Positions 24,700 to 32,484 are shown, counted from the first letter of the stretch. The stretch is 32,563 bases of DNA from Lentzea terrae (GCF_003265345.1 NZ_QFWW01000057.1:1-32563); one strand, 5' to 3'. Numbers and translations: made by a program. The notes: generated by a model not told the origin, from the letters alone.

Positions 24700-24958
24700 C
24701 CCCGTGCACGCCGTCCTGACCTTCGATGCCGGCGTTCCCGTCGCCGTGGACGGCGAGACGGTGTCCGTCGCCGAGGCGGTCCGCGAGCTCAACTTCCGCG
24801 CGGGTGTGGTCAGGTCCAGCCTGGGTTCGGTCGCGGTCCGGGTCGCGCGGATGGCGTTGCCGTCGGGTTCCGGTGAGGTCGACGTCGCGTTGTACGAGGG
24901 GCGCGTGGTGGGTCTCGTCGCCCGTTCGGAAGAATCTCTTTACGACTTCGCTAGCTGA
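24692..24958 (+). pseudogene. argG: In-frame remnant of argininosuccinate synthase
   Basis: An intact 88-codon frame exactly where argG normally sits between argR and argH. Two segments match ArgG as I recall it. Residues about 5-38 (LTFDAGVPVAVDG then AEAVRELNFRAG) resemble the actinobacterial segment around SFKAGVPVALDG ... EAIEEMNRRAG. Residues about 57-86 (SGSGEVDVALYEGRVVGL, RSEESLYDFA) resemble the C-terminal block around SGDIRMVLHGGRAVV ... RSEASLYDF. The N-terminal ATP-binding domain (AYSGGLDTS) and the stretch between the two blocks are gone, so it cannot be a synthase. The frame has no stop and normal codon bias, so it is either a recent clean deletion or a retained small protein. 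It keeps operon spacing (8-base overlap with argR). Confidence 0.75.
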
Positions 24959-24970
24959 AAGTTGCGTGCA

Positions 24971-26362
24971 ATGAGTTCCTTGTGGGGTGGCCGGTTCGAG
25001 TCGGGACCGGCCGAGGCGATGGCCCGCCTGTCGCTGTCGACGCACTTCGACTGGCGGCTGGCGCCGTACGACATCGCCGGCTCGCGCGCGCACGCCCGTG
25101 TGCTGCACGCAGCGGGTCTGCTGACCGACGAAGAGCTCGCCGGCATGCAGAAGGCGTTGGACGAGTTGCTGGCCGACGTCGAGTCCGGCGCGTTCACGCC
25201 TGTGCTGGAGGACGAGGACGTCCACACGGCGCTGGAACGCGGCCTGATCGACCGCGCCGGTGCCGAGCTCGGCGGCAAGCTCCGCGCCGGCCGTTCCCGC
25301 AACGACCAGGTCGCCACCCTGTTCCGCATGTGGCTGCGTGACGCCGCTCGCCGGGTTTCTGCTGGCGTGCTGGACGTGGTCGATGCTCTTGCCGCCCAGT
25401 CCTCGACGCACTTCGGTGCCGTGATGCCGGGCCGCACGCACCTGCAGTCCGCCCAGCCCGTGCTGCTGTCGCACCACCTGCTGGCCCACGCGCATTCGTT
25501 GCTGCGTGACGTCGACCGCCTGCACGACTGGGACAAGCGCGCGGCGTTCTCCCCGTACGGCTCGGGCGCCCTTGCCGGTTCCTCGTTGGGGCTGGACCCC
25601 GCGAAGGTGGCCGCCGACCTGGGCTTCTACGCACCGGTCGAGAACTCCATCGACGGCACGGCCTCCCGCGACTTCGCGGCCGAGATCGCGTTCGTGCTGG
25701 CGATGATCAGCGTGAACCTCTCCCGGATCGCCGAAGAGATCATCATCTGGACGACCGCGGAGTTCCGCTTCGCCGTGCTGGACGACGCCTGGTCCACGGG
25801 CAGCTCGATCATGCCGCAGAAAAAGAACCCGGACGTCGCGGAGCTCGCCCGTGGCAAGTCGGGCCGTCTGATCGGCAACCTGGCGGGCCTTTTGGCGACC
25901 CTGAAGGCCCAGCCGCTGGCCTACAACCGCGATCTGCAGGAGGACAAGGAGCCGCTGTTCGACTCGGTCGAGCAACTGGAGTTGCTGTTGCCTGCCTTCG
26001 CAGGCATGGTCGCGACTCTTCGGTTCGATGTCGACCGCATGGCTTCGCTTGCGCCGGCCGGCTTCACGCTGGCGACGGACATCGCGGAATGGCTGGTGCG
26101 CCAAGGAGTTCCGTTCCGCGTGGCGCACGAGGCCGCCGGTGCCTGTGTCCGTGCCGCGGAGTCCCGTGGCGTCGGGCTGGAGGAGCTGACGGACGACGAG
26201 TTCGCGGCCATCTCGCCGTCGTTGACGCCCGACGTGCGTTCCGTGCTGACCGTCGAAGGCTCCATCGCCTCGCGCAACGCACACGGCGGCACCGCCCCAG
26301 AACGCGTCCGCGAACAGCTGGACGCGCTGGTGGCCAAGGCTGCGGCGGCACGTGAGTTCTAG
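24971..26362 (+). CDS. argH: Argininosuccinate lyase
   Basis: Last step of arginine synthesis: cleavage of argininosuccinate to arginine and fumarate. 463 residues of the fumarase/aspartase superfamily. The start SSLWGGRFESGPAEAM is standard; AGRSRNDQVAT, MPGRTHLQSAQPVLLSHHLLAHA (catalytic His region) and the signature GSSIMPQKKNPDVAEL are intact. ATG 24971 is preferred over TTG 24962, because family homology begins at SSLWGGRF and GAAAG lies upstream at good spacing. It remains intact although the synthase preceding it in the pathway is only a remnant here, which implies a complete argG elsewhere. Confidence 0.96.
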   Translation: MSSLWGGRFESGPAEAMARLSLSTHFDWRLAPYDIAGSRAHARVLHAAGLLTDEELAGMQKALDELLADVESGAFTPVLEDEDVHTALERGLIDRAGAELGGKLRAGRSRNDQVATLFRMWLRDAARRVSAGVLDVVDALAAQSSTHFGAVMPGRTHLQSAQPVLLSHHLLAHAHSLLRDVDRLHDWDKRAAFSPYGSGALAGSSLGLDPAKVAADLGFYAPVENSIDGTASRDFAAEIAFVLAMISVNLSRIAEEIIIWTTAEFRFAVLDDAWSTGSSIMPQKKNPDVAELARGKSGRLIGNLAGLLATLKAQPLAYNRDLQEDKEPLFDSVEQLELLLPAFAGMVATLRFDVDRMASLAPAGFTLATDIAEWLVRQGVPFRVAHEAAGACVRAAESRGVGLEELTDDEFAAISPSLTPDVRSVLTVEGSIASRNAHGGTAPERVREQLDALVAKAAAAREF

Positions 26363-26954
26363 GCTGCTGACCCAGGAGGAACTGGCCGTCGACCCCGTCG
26401 ATGCGGCCCAGCTCCTCCTGGGTTCTTTTCTGGAAGCCGGCGACGTGCGCGTGCGCATCGTCGAGGTGGAGGCGTACCGAGGCGGCGACGACCCGGCGTC
26501 GCACTGCTACCGCGGCAAGACCCCGCGCAACGAGGTCATGTTCGGCCCGGCCGGCTTTCTCTACGTCTACTTCGTCTACGGCATGCACTTCTGCGCCAAC
26601 GTGGTCTCCCTGACCGACGGCGTTCCGGGCGCGGTGCTGCTGCGCGCGGGCGAAGTCGTTTCGGGCGAGGACATCGCGTTCTACCGCCGTCCTGCCTCAC
26701 GTTCGGCTCACGAGTTGGCCAAGGGACCGGCGCGGCTGTGCAAGGTGCTCGGCCTGGACCGTGCGTCGAACGGTGTGGACCTGACGTCCGCCGACTCGCC
26801 GGTGCGGTTGTACGCGGGCGAGCCGGCCGTTTCCGTCCGTTCGGGACCCCGTGTCGGCGTTGCAGTGGCGATGGACGTGCCGTGGCGCTTCTGGATCGAC
26901 TCACCAGCTGTGTCGACGTACAAACGCGGTGGAAAGCGGCGCACTAAGGTGTGA
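26352..26954 (+). CDS. mpg: Alkyladenine (3-methyladenine) DNA glycosylase
   Basis: 200 residues of the AAG/MPG family, which excises 3-methyladenine and other alkylated or deaminated purines. Signatures: the catalytic glutamate in RIVEVEAYRGGDDPASH, RNEVMFGPAGFLYVYFVYGMHFCANVV, GAVLLRAGE, and LAKGPARLCKVLGL. The GTG start overlaps the end of argH by 11 bases, so it is read with the arg operon. With the AlkD-like protein at 9.7-10.4 kb, this is the second alkylation-repair glycosylase in the window. In M. tuberculosis the counterpart lies directly before tyrS; here a 3.8-kb island separates them. No further gene is evident before the next promoter. Confidence 0.94.
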   Translation: MSSRLLTQEELAVDPVDAAQLLLGSFLEAGDVRVRIVEVEAYRGGDDPASHCYRGKTPRNEVMFGPAGFLYVYFVYGMHFCANVVSLTDGVPGAVLLRAGEVVSGEDIAFYRRPASRSAHELAKGPARLCKVLGLDRASNGVDLTSADSPVRLYAGEPAVSVRSGPRVGVAVAMDVPWRFWIDSPAVSTYKRGGKRRTKV

Positions 26955-26982
26955 TTCCTGGGGCGATCTCTGGGGGGATCAC
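26945..26982 (+). promoter_or_regulatory. Candidate promoter and leader of the SUKH-LRR gene
   Basis: TAAGGT (26945-26950) is a -10-like hexamer inside the last codons of mpg, followed by a short leader ending in GGGGGG and ATCACATG. The 13-base string GGGGGATCACATG at 26973-26985 recurs exactly at 29246-29258 before the paralogue, showing that the leader was duplicated with the gene. No convincing -35 is visible. Confidence 0.4.
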
Positions 26983-28176
26983 ATGCACGACAAGTTTGCT
27001 GCCGTCGCGCGCGAACTCATCGACTCCGTCGAGCCGGGCTTCGACTTCCTCACGCTGCGGGGCCTCTGCGGCCCAGGTGTGTGCCGCCTGAGCCTCACGT
27101 CCGGACCGTCCGCTGAGGAGATGACCCTCCCGCACCATCCATCGGTGGCGGACGTGATCAGTGTGGAGCTGCCGGGCACCGCCTTCGAGTTGCAGGTGCA
27201 GGCGGACGGCACGTTCGAGGCCCGCGTGCCCGAGGACGTCATCCTCGAAGCCGTGGGCAGTGTGCCACCGATCTACACCGTTGTGCGGGAGCCGCGTTAT
27301 CGCTCGGTTGAGCACAAAGCCTCCTCGTTGGCGGAGGTGGAGGCGGTGATCGGCGCAGCACTGCCTGCGGAGGTGCACGAGCTGTTCGCGAGCGGTGCCG
27401 AGATGGTCGGTGACGTTCGCCTGCTCCGGATCGACGACATCCTCTACTACTGGAACGCCTGGGCGCACCAGTTCGGGTACTACCCGCGGGAGTGGGAGCT
27501 GCCCGTGCAGTACCTCGGGCCGCCCGGTGCGGTGCGGCTGGTGTCGTTCAACCTGAAGTGGGTACCGATCGGGTTCACCGACTGCGCCGACCTGGTGTGC
27601 GTCGACCTCGCCCCCGGTCCCGCCGGCCGGGTCGGCCAGCTGATCCAGGTGGCGGGGGAGGTGCCGCTGACCTACCTGGCCGACTCCGTGACGGGCTATG
27701 CGCCCCCTGCGGAAGAACCGGACTACGGGCACCTCGGCCAGGAGCTCGAGATCAACGGGCAGGATCTCGACCTCGCCAGGCTGGCCTCGGTGCGCGATCT
27801 CGCGATCGTGGACGGTGGGGTCCTGCGTCTTGGGGAGCTTGCGCATCTGCCGTTGGAACGTCTTCAGGTGACGGGCGACGAGATCGAACTGCCGGCGTGC
27901 GAGACCCTGACCTCTCTCGTGGTTCGCAGCAGTGGCCGCGTCGAACTGCCCTCGCTGCCTTCGTTGCGCGTGCTCGACGTGTCGGGTGCGGACGTGGACG
28001 TCGAGTCGTTGCCCGAGGTCGAATACCTCGTGTTGAACCCAGAACAGTGGCAGCGGTGCTCCCAGCAGCCTGCCGCGGCTTCTCTCGCCGGTGAGGTCTC
28101 CGTGGCGGGCGTGCTCGACTGGGCGCGCGAGCGTGGGCCCGCACAGCCGGATCAGGTGTTCCGGGGACGGGCCTGA
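26983..28176 (+). CDS. SUKH (SMI1/KNR4)-LRR protein
   Basis: 397 residues from ATG 26983 with a strong GGGGGG ribosome site. After about 115 residues of unassigned sequence is a SMI1/KNR4 (SUKH) domain at about 116-240: SSLAEVEAVIGAALPAEVHELF opens it, and WVPIGFTDCADLVCVDLAPGPAGRVGQLI is the typical late block. The C-terminal part (about 255-350) is a run of short leucine-rich repeats (LARLASVRDLAI, LPLERLQV, LPSLPSLRVLDVSGADVDVESLP). SUKH proteins are best known as immunity proteins or antitoxins for polymorphic toxins; the actual partner here is unknown. No signal peptide. Its stop directly abuts the stop of the convergent TIR gene (28176/28177). A decayed second copy lies at 29256-30278. 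Confidence 0.85.
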   Translation: MHDKFAAVARELIDSVEPGFDFLTLRGLCGPGVCRLSLTSGPSAEEMTLPHHPSVADVISVELPGTAFELQVQADGTFEARVPEDVILEAVGSVPPIYTVVREPRYRSVEHKASSLAEVEAVIGAALPAEVHELFASGAEMVGDVRLLRIDDILYYWNAWAHQFGYYPREWELPVQYLGPPGAVRLVSFNLKWVPIGFTDCADLVCVDLAPGPAGRVGQLIQVAGEVPLTYLADSVTGYAPPAEEPDYGHLGQELEINGQDLDLARLASVRDLAIVDGGVLRLGELAHLPLERLQVTGDEIELPACETLTSLVVRSSGRVELPSLPSLRVLDVSGADVDVESLPEVEYLVLNPEQWQRCSQQPAAASLAGEVSVAGVLDWARERGPAQPDQVFRGRA

Positions 28177-29217
28177 TCAGCGGGACAGCTGCTCCAGCGC
28201 GGCCTTGAACTCCAGCTCCAGCGCGGGATCCACCTCGAACACCAGCGGCACGGTCATGTTGATCTGCTCGCCGGCCGTCAACCGCTCCACCAACGTGTCC
28301 GCGACCCGGCGCAGATCCTGTGCCACGGCGTGCATCGCCTGCAGCTGCTGATCCGCGAACCGGGCCTGAATCCGGGCCGCGTACCGCGCGGGCTCCAGCG
28401 CGTAGCTCGTCGCGTGGATCCGCCGCGCCCACTCGAGGATCTCGTCGAACGTCCGCACGAACAGCTCACCGAGGTGCACGATCCGCGTGGGATCCCCGGC
28501 CTCGCCCGGCGCTCCGAACGCCGCCTCCTGCGTGTCCGCCGTGAACACCGACTCCACCGCGACCTTGATGATCTCGCTCAGCAGCACGTTGCGGGACCGG
28601 ATCAGGTCGATGCCGCTGCCGTGCTCGACCTCCCCGTTGCGCGGCGCGTACCGGAGGAAGTGCTCCCGGTACTTCACCTCCAGCTCCGCAAGCCCTTGCG
28701 AGACAACGGTTACGTAGAGCAGGTACTCCCACCCGCGCGGCTTCTCGCGGACGAGCGCTGCGACCGACTGCTTGGTGATCGGCGTGGTGGGCGTGAACGA
28801 CGCACGGTGCTGCGCCAGCTTCTGCACAACGGCCTGTGCGATGACCTCGTCGCTGTGCTTGCGCACGTCGAGATAAGCGATGGTGGGCAGAAGCCCCGGC
28901 ACAGGCGTGTCATCGATGCGGATCGGCAGCAGGTACTCGGTGTGTTCCTCCAACGCGCGCGCCTGAGCCGCACGGCGTTGAACACGTGCCCACGCGGAGA
29001 CGTAGTGCTGCGAGCTGAACAGCAGCACGAACCTGGCACGCGAACTGAAGGTCTCGGAGAAGTACTCGACGAGGTCGACGCCCCACATCTCGACCTGCCG
29101 GTCCTCGTCGTAGAAGACGTTGACGCCCAGGTCCTTCAGGCGCTCGACGATCGGCAGCACGCGATCGCGGTCTTCTTCGGCGAACGACGGGGCGACGTCG
29201 AACTCGTACTCGGCCAC
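28177..29217 (-). CDS. TIR-domain protein with substituted catalytic glutamate
   Basis: 346 residues from GTG 29217 (VAEYEFDVAPSF); a TACCTT hexamer 7-12 bases upstream suits a leaderless transcript. Residues about 3-125 form a bacterial TIR domain: DVAPSFAEEDRDRVLPI (strand A and box 1), VNVFYDEDRQVEMWGVDL, FVLLFSSQHYVSAW, and YLLPIRIDDTPVPGLLPTIAYLDVR. In TIR NADases the catalytic glutamate follows the conserved tryptophan by four residues (W-x3-E). Here W76-A-R-V-Q80 has glutamine (codon CAA, 28980-28978), one base from GAA. The remaining 220 residues are mostly helical and unrecognised. Bacterial TIR proteins act in anti-phage and toxin systems by consuming NAD; with Q80 this copy may be inactive, regulatory or differently arranged. 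Confidence 0.85.
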   Translation of the reverse strand: MAEYEFDVAPSFAEEDRDRVLPIVERLKDLGVNVFYDEDRQVEMWGVDLVEYFSETFSSRARFVLLFSSQHYVSAWARVQRRAAQARALEEHTEYLLPIRIDDTPVPGLLPTIAYLDVRKHSDEVIAQAVVQKLAQHRASFTPTTPITKQSVAALVREKPRGWEYLLYVTVVSQGLAELEVKYREHFLRYAPRNGEVEHGSGIDLIRSRNVLLSEIIKVAVESVFTADTQEAAFGAPGEAGDPTRIVHLGELFVRTFDEILEWARRIHATSYALEPARYAARIQARFADQQLQAMHAVAQDLRRVADTLVERLTAGEQINMTVPLVFEVDPALELEFKAALEQLSR

Positions 29218-29255
29218 CGGTCCAAGGTACGGCCCTCGACGTCCCGGGGGATCAC

Positions 29256-30278
29256 ATGGAGAAGGCACTAGCCGCGGTGGCCGCCGAGCTCGCCGCGAAG
29301 GCCGAGCCCGGCTGGGACTACCTGACTCTGCGCGCCACCTGCGACTCCGGGTTCGCCGGCCACCGGGTCACAGCCGGGCCGGGCGAGGAAAACCCGCGCA
29401 TCCGGCGCCTGGACTCGTTGGTCGCGTTGGGCCCGAACGGCCCCGTGGTCGTCGTTCACCGCACTTCTGACTGAAGGCATCCATCAGCAAGACGGTCTTC
29501 TGCCGCCGACGTACAGCCTCGTGTTCGAACTGCGGCCACGGCACCTGATTCCGCCGTACGAGCGGACGGAGGTGACGTCGACCGGTCCGCGATCGTGCGG
29601 TATCCGGCCGGCGTGACCCTGTGCGTCGACCTCGCTCCCGGTCCGCGCGGTCGCGTTGGCCAGGTGATCCAGCCGTCCCTCAACAGCTACCCGCTGGAGC
29701 TCCTCGCCGAGTCCGTGACGGCGTGGCACCGCTCGCCCGAACGCCCGGACCTCCCCGGAATGATGCTGCACTTCTCCGCCGAGGACTACGACCAGGACGC
29801 GGTCGCCGACGTGGCGGCGAGGTTCCCGACGCTGCGGGAGCTCGGCTTGTACGACCTCGGGGACGCCGATCTCGCCCCGCTCGCGAGGCTGGCCGACCTG
29901 CGCGATCTGAAGGTGAGCGGAGGGCACCTGCGGCTGAACGGGCTGGCGGATCTTCCGCTGGAACGACTCCACGTCACCGCGACCGAGGCCGACATCCCCG
30001 CGCTCGAACGTCTGACCTCTCTCACGGTCAGCGTTGCGCGCGTTGACCTGCCCAAGTTGCCGAAACTGCGGGTTCTCGACGTGTCCGGCGCAGATGTGGA
30101 CGTCGAGTCGCTGCCGCAGGTGGATCACCTGACGCTGAACGCGGAGCAATGGAGGCGATGCACGGTGCGCCCAGCCGCCGCCACGCTCGTCGGTGAACGA
30201 TCACTGGCCCAGGCTCTCGACTGGGCCGAGAGCCTGGGCCTGGTGTTGCCGCGCCGCTTGGTCAGCGGACGGCCGTAG
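29256..30278 (+). pseudogene. Decayed SUKH-LRR paralogue
   Basis: A broken copy of the gene at 26983-28176, with the same GGGGGATCACATG start context. The N-terminus (AVAAELAAKAEPGWDYLTLRATC) matches the intact gene, but this frame stops at TGA 29472-29474. Matching sequence continues in another frame (LLPPTYSLVFEL to about 29580). Similarity then jumps to the late SUKH block in the original frame (VTLCVDLAPGPRGRVGQVIQ from about 29613), so roughly 95 residues of the SUKH core are missing. The LRR part is well kept, with 17 identical residues in LRVLDVSGADVDVESLP. A GTG at 29595 could still start a 227-residue LRR-only protein. It diverges from the TIR gene across 38 bases. Confidence 0.8.
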
Positions 30279-30699
30279 TCCGGCGGTACCAGGCGCGCCG
30301 GTGGTCGACCGGAAGGGCCAGCCGTGTGATCAGGTTCGTCAGCAACGCACCGATGACCAACCACAAGAGAGCGGCCAGGCCCTCGTTGAGGAGCACCGCC
30401 GCCTTGGGGCTCGCCGGCGTGAAGAGGCCGTCCAGGCCGAGCGTGATCCCGCTGGCCCAGCCAGCGACGAACTGGAAGAACCCGTTGCCGGCGTTCGCGT
30501 CCGCCATCACTAGGAAGATGTGCACGAACAGCACGATGGCGAACACCCAACACACGACGTCGATGACTGCACAGACGGTGTGCACCGTCCGTACCTTGCG
30601 GTAGGTGTCGTCGTGCTCGACGACCTCCTCCACCACCGGTTCGTTCACGCGCGGCATGCGTTCAGTGGGCCGCCGTAACTCGTCACGTGGCTCCGTCAT
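30262..30699 (-). CDS. Small membrane protein, possibly YggT-like
   Basis: 145 residues: a charged cytoplasmic N-terminus (about 1-38), a hydrophobic segment at 41-65 (VCAVIDVVCWVFAIVLFVHIFLVM), a middle part (ANAGNGFFQFVAGWASGITLGLDGLF), and a second strong hydrophobic segment at about 102-126 (LLNEGLAALLWLVIGALLTNLI). The A-N-x-x-N-x-F-x-x-F ... GLF middle between two helices recalls the YggT family found near actinobacterial division genes, but the match is weak. ATG 30699 is the best start. It is transcribed away from tyrS and overlaps the end of the SUKH pseudogene by 17 bases. Role unknown. Confidence 0.65.
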   Translation of the reverse strand: MTEPRDELRRPTERMPRVNEPVVEEVVEHDDTYRKVRTVHTVCAVIDVVCWVFAIVLFVHIFLVMADANAGNGFFQFVAGWASGITLGLDGLFTPASPKAAVLLNEGLAALLWLVIGALLTNLITRLALPVDHRRAWYRRTTAVR

Positions 30700-30766
30700 G
30701 ACTGTCGGTTACCCGTGCGCGTACCGGGTGGAAACCCGTTCGACCTGGTAGGCGACAATGAGGGGC

Positions 30767-32041
30767 GTGAGCGAGCACATCCTTGACGAACTCTCCTGGC
30801 GCGGCCTGATCGCGACGTCCACCGACCTAGACGCACTCCGCAAGGATCTGGACGCCGGCCCGCTCACCCTCTATTGCGGTTTCGACCCGACGGCGCCGTC
30901 GCTGCACGCCGGCAACCTGGTCCCGCTGCTGATGCTCCGTCGCTTCCAGCGCGCGGGGAACCGGCCGATCGTGCTGGCCGGCGGGGCCACGGGCATGATC
31001 GGCGACCCGCGCGACACCGGTGAGCGCACGCTGAACCCGCTCGACACCATCGCCGAGTGGGCCGACCGGATCCGCGGCCAGTTGGAGCGGTTCGTCGAGT
31101 TCGACGACTCGCCCACGGGTGCGATCGTCGAAAACAACCTCAACTGGACCAGCCAGGTCAGCGCGCTCGAGTTCCTGCGCGACGTGGGCAAGCACTTCTC
31201 GGTCAACGTGATGCTGTCCCGCGAGACGGTGAAGCGCCGCCTCGAGAGCGACGGCATGTCGTACACCGAGTTCAGCTACCTGCTCCTGCAGTCCAACGAC
31301 TACCTGCAGCTCAACCGGCGCTACGGCACCTCGCTGCAGGTCGGCGGCTCGGACCAGTGGGGCAACATCGTCGGCGGTGTGGACCTCATCCGCCGGGTCG
31401 ACGGCAAGCACGTGCACGCGTTGACCGCACCGCTCGTCACCGACGCCGAGGGACGCAAGTTCGGCAAGTCCACCGGTGGCGGCAGCGTGTGGCTCGACCC
31501 GGAGATGACCTCGCCGTACGCCTGGTACCAGTACTTCGTGAACGTCGGTGACGCCGACGTGCTCCGCTACCTGCGTCTGTTCACGTTCCTCTCGAGGGAG
31601 GAGCTGGACGAGCTGGAGAAGGAGACCGCGGAGAAGCCGCACCTGCGTTCCGCGCAGAAGCGTCTTGCACAGGAGTTCACGGACCTCGTGCACGGGGAGC
31701 GCGCGACGCAGCAGGTCGTCCTGGCCTCTTCCGCGTTGTTCGGCCGTGGCGAGCTCCGCGATCTCGACGCGTCGGTGCTGGAAGCGGCATTGGCAGAGGC
31801 GCCGAAGGGCACCGCGCGCCTGGCGGACGAGCCCACGATCGTCGACCTGCTGGTGGCGTCCGGGCTGGCGGACAGCCGGGGTGCCGCGCGGCGCACGGTC
31901 AACGAGGGCGGTGCGTACGTGAACAACGCGAAGGTGACCGACGAGGAGTGGAAGCCGGCGTCGTCGGACCTCCTGCACGGCAAGTGGCTGGTGCTCCGGC
32001 GCGGCAAGCGCAACAACGCGAGCGTCCAGGTAGAGGTCTGA
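30767..32041 (+). CDS. tyrS: Tyrosyl-tRNA synthetase
   Basis: Class I synthetase charging tRNA-Tyr. 424 residues from GTG 30767. The ATP-binding HIGH-type motif is SLHAGNL in GFDPTAPSLHAGNLVPLL; the KMSKS-type loop is KFGKSTGG; the GGSDQWGNI substrate loop is intact. An S4 RNA-binding domain ends the protein (IVDLLVASGLADSRGAARR ... GGAYVNNAKV). I recall the M. tuberculosis enzyme as nearly collinear, starting just before ILDELSWRGLIA. ATG 30758 is an alternative start, but GACAAT (30754-30759) 7 bases before the GTG suggests a leaderless transcript beginning there. No T-box is seen in the short upstream gap. Confidence 0.96.
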   Translation: MSEHILDELSWRGLIATSTDLDALRKDLDAGPLTLYCGFDPTAPSLHAGNLVPLLMLRRFQRAGNRPIVLAGGATGMIGDPRDTGERTLNPLDTIAEWADRIRGQLERFVEFDDSPTGAIVENNLNWTSQVSALEFLRDVGKHFSVNVMLSRETVKRRLESDGMSYTEFSYLLLQSNDYLQLNRRYGTSLQVGGSDQWGNIVGGVDLIRRVDGKHVHALTAPLVTDAEGRKFGKSTGGGSVWLDPEMTSPYAWYQYFVNVGDADVLRYLRLFTFLSREELDELEKETAEKPHLRSAQKRLAQEFTDLVHGERATQQVVLASSALFGRGELRDLDASVLEAALAEAPKGTARLADEPTIVDLLVASGLADSRGAARRTVNEGGAYVNNAKVTDEEWKPASSDLLHGKWLVLRRGKRNNASVQVEV

Positions 32042-32060
32042 CCTGCACGTTCTGGTCGTT

Positions 32061-32104
32061 GAGGGCCGTCGATCCCACTGCGGATCGGCGGCCCTCGATC
32101 TTTC
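32061..32104 (+). terminator. tyrS terminator
   Basis: A long stem, GAGGGCCG (32061-32068) with CGGCCCTC (32089-32096), continued inside by CGATCC/GGATCG with one-base offsets and a CACTGC loop, and followed by a TTT run. It begins 19 bases after the tyrS stop and would isolate tyrS from the rRNA operon downstream. Confidence 0.85.
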
Positions 32105-32108
32105 TCGA

Positions 32109-32124
32109 TGTGATCGCGGTCACA
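32109..32124. promoter_or_regulatory. Perfect CRP/GlxR-type binding site
   Basis: TGTGATCGCGGTCACA is the exact TGTGA-N6-TCACA palindrome bound by cAMP receptor proteins, including the actinobacterial Crp/GlxR proteins. It lies between the tyrS terminator and the rRNA promoters. A TAGCGT hexamer at 32148-32153 places the site centre about 42-43 bases before the expected start point, close to the class II activation position. Confidence 0.6.
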
Positions 32125-32223
32125 GTGTGCGCGGATCTGGGCTGAGATAGCGTGACCGATGGGTCCTGTATGGGGCTGCTGACCTGCGATTTCTTAATCG
32201 CGGGCGGCTGGGTTGCCCCCGAT

Positions 32224-32252
32224 TTGACCCCCAGTTGGCGTGCGTGTAACTT
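32224..32252 (+). promoter_or_regulatory. rRNA operon promoter, upstream
   Basis: TTGACC (32224-32229), a 17-base spacer and TAACTT (32247-32252): a strong sigma-70-type (HrdB/SigA) promoter. It is the best-matched promoter in the window and lies well upstream of the boxA of an rRNA leader, as expected for the first of several rrn promoters. Confidence 0.75.
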
Positions 32253-32331
32253 TCTCTCTGCCAGCGCGGAACGGGCCGGGAACACCGGAACGGAGTGCGG
32301 CGGGGGTCACGAACCAAGCTTCCACGGACTG

Positions 32332-32340
32332 TGGTAGAGT
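32332..32340 (+). promoter_or_regulatory. rRNA operon promoter, downstream (extended -10)
   Basis: TGGTAGAGT is an extended -10 (TGN followed by TAGAGT). No good -35 exists at 17-18 bases. Multiple tandem promoters are usual for actinobacterial rrn operons; this would be the second or third here. Confidence 0.5.
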
Positions 32341-32484
32341 GGGTGACCGGGAAACGATGAAGACCCAGCCGGTAGCTCTTCTGAGCTCAGAGGCCAAGGG
32401 CGTCGGAAGTTTCAAACCAAAAGCTTAAGTACGACACAGCCTCGGATCGAGTCGCCGTGTGGCGGCCTCGTGATGATGAGCGCG

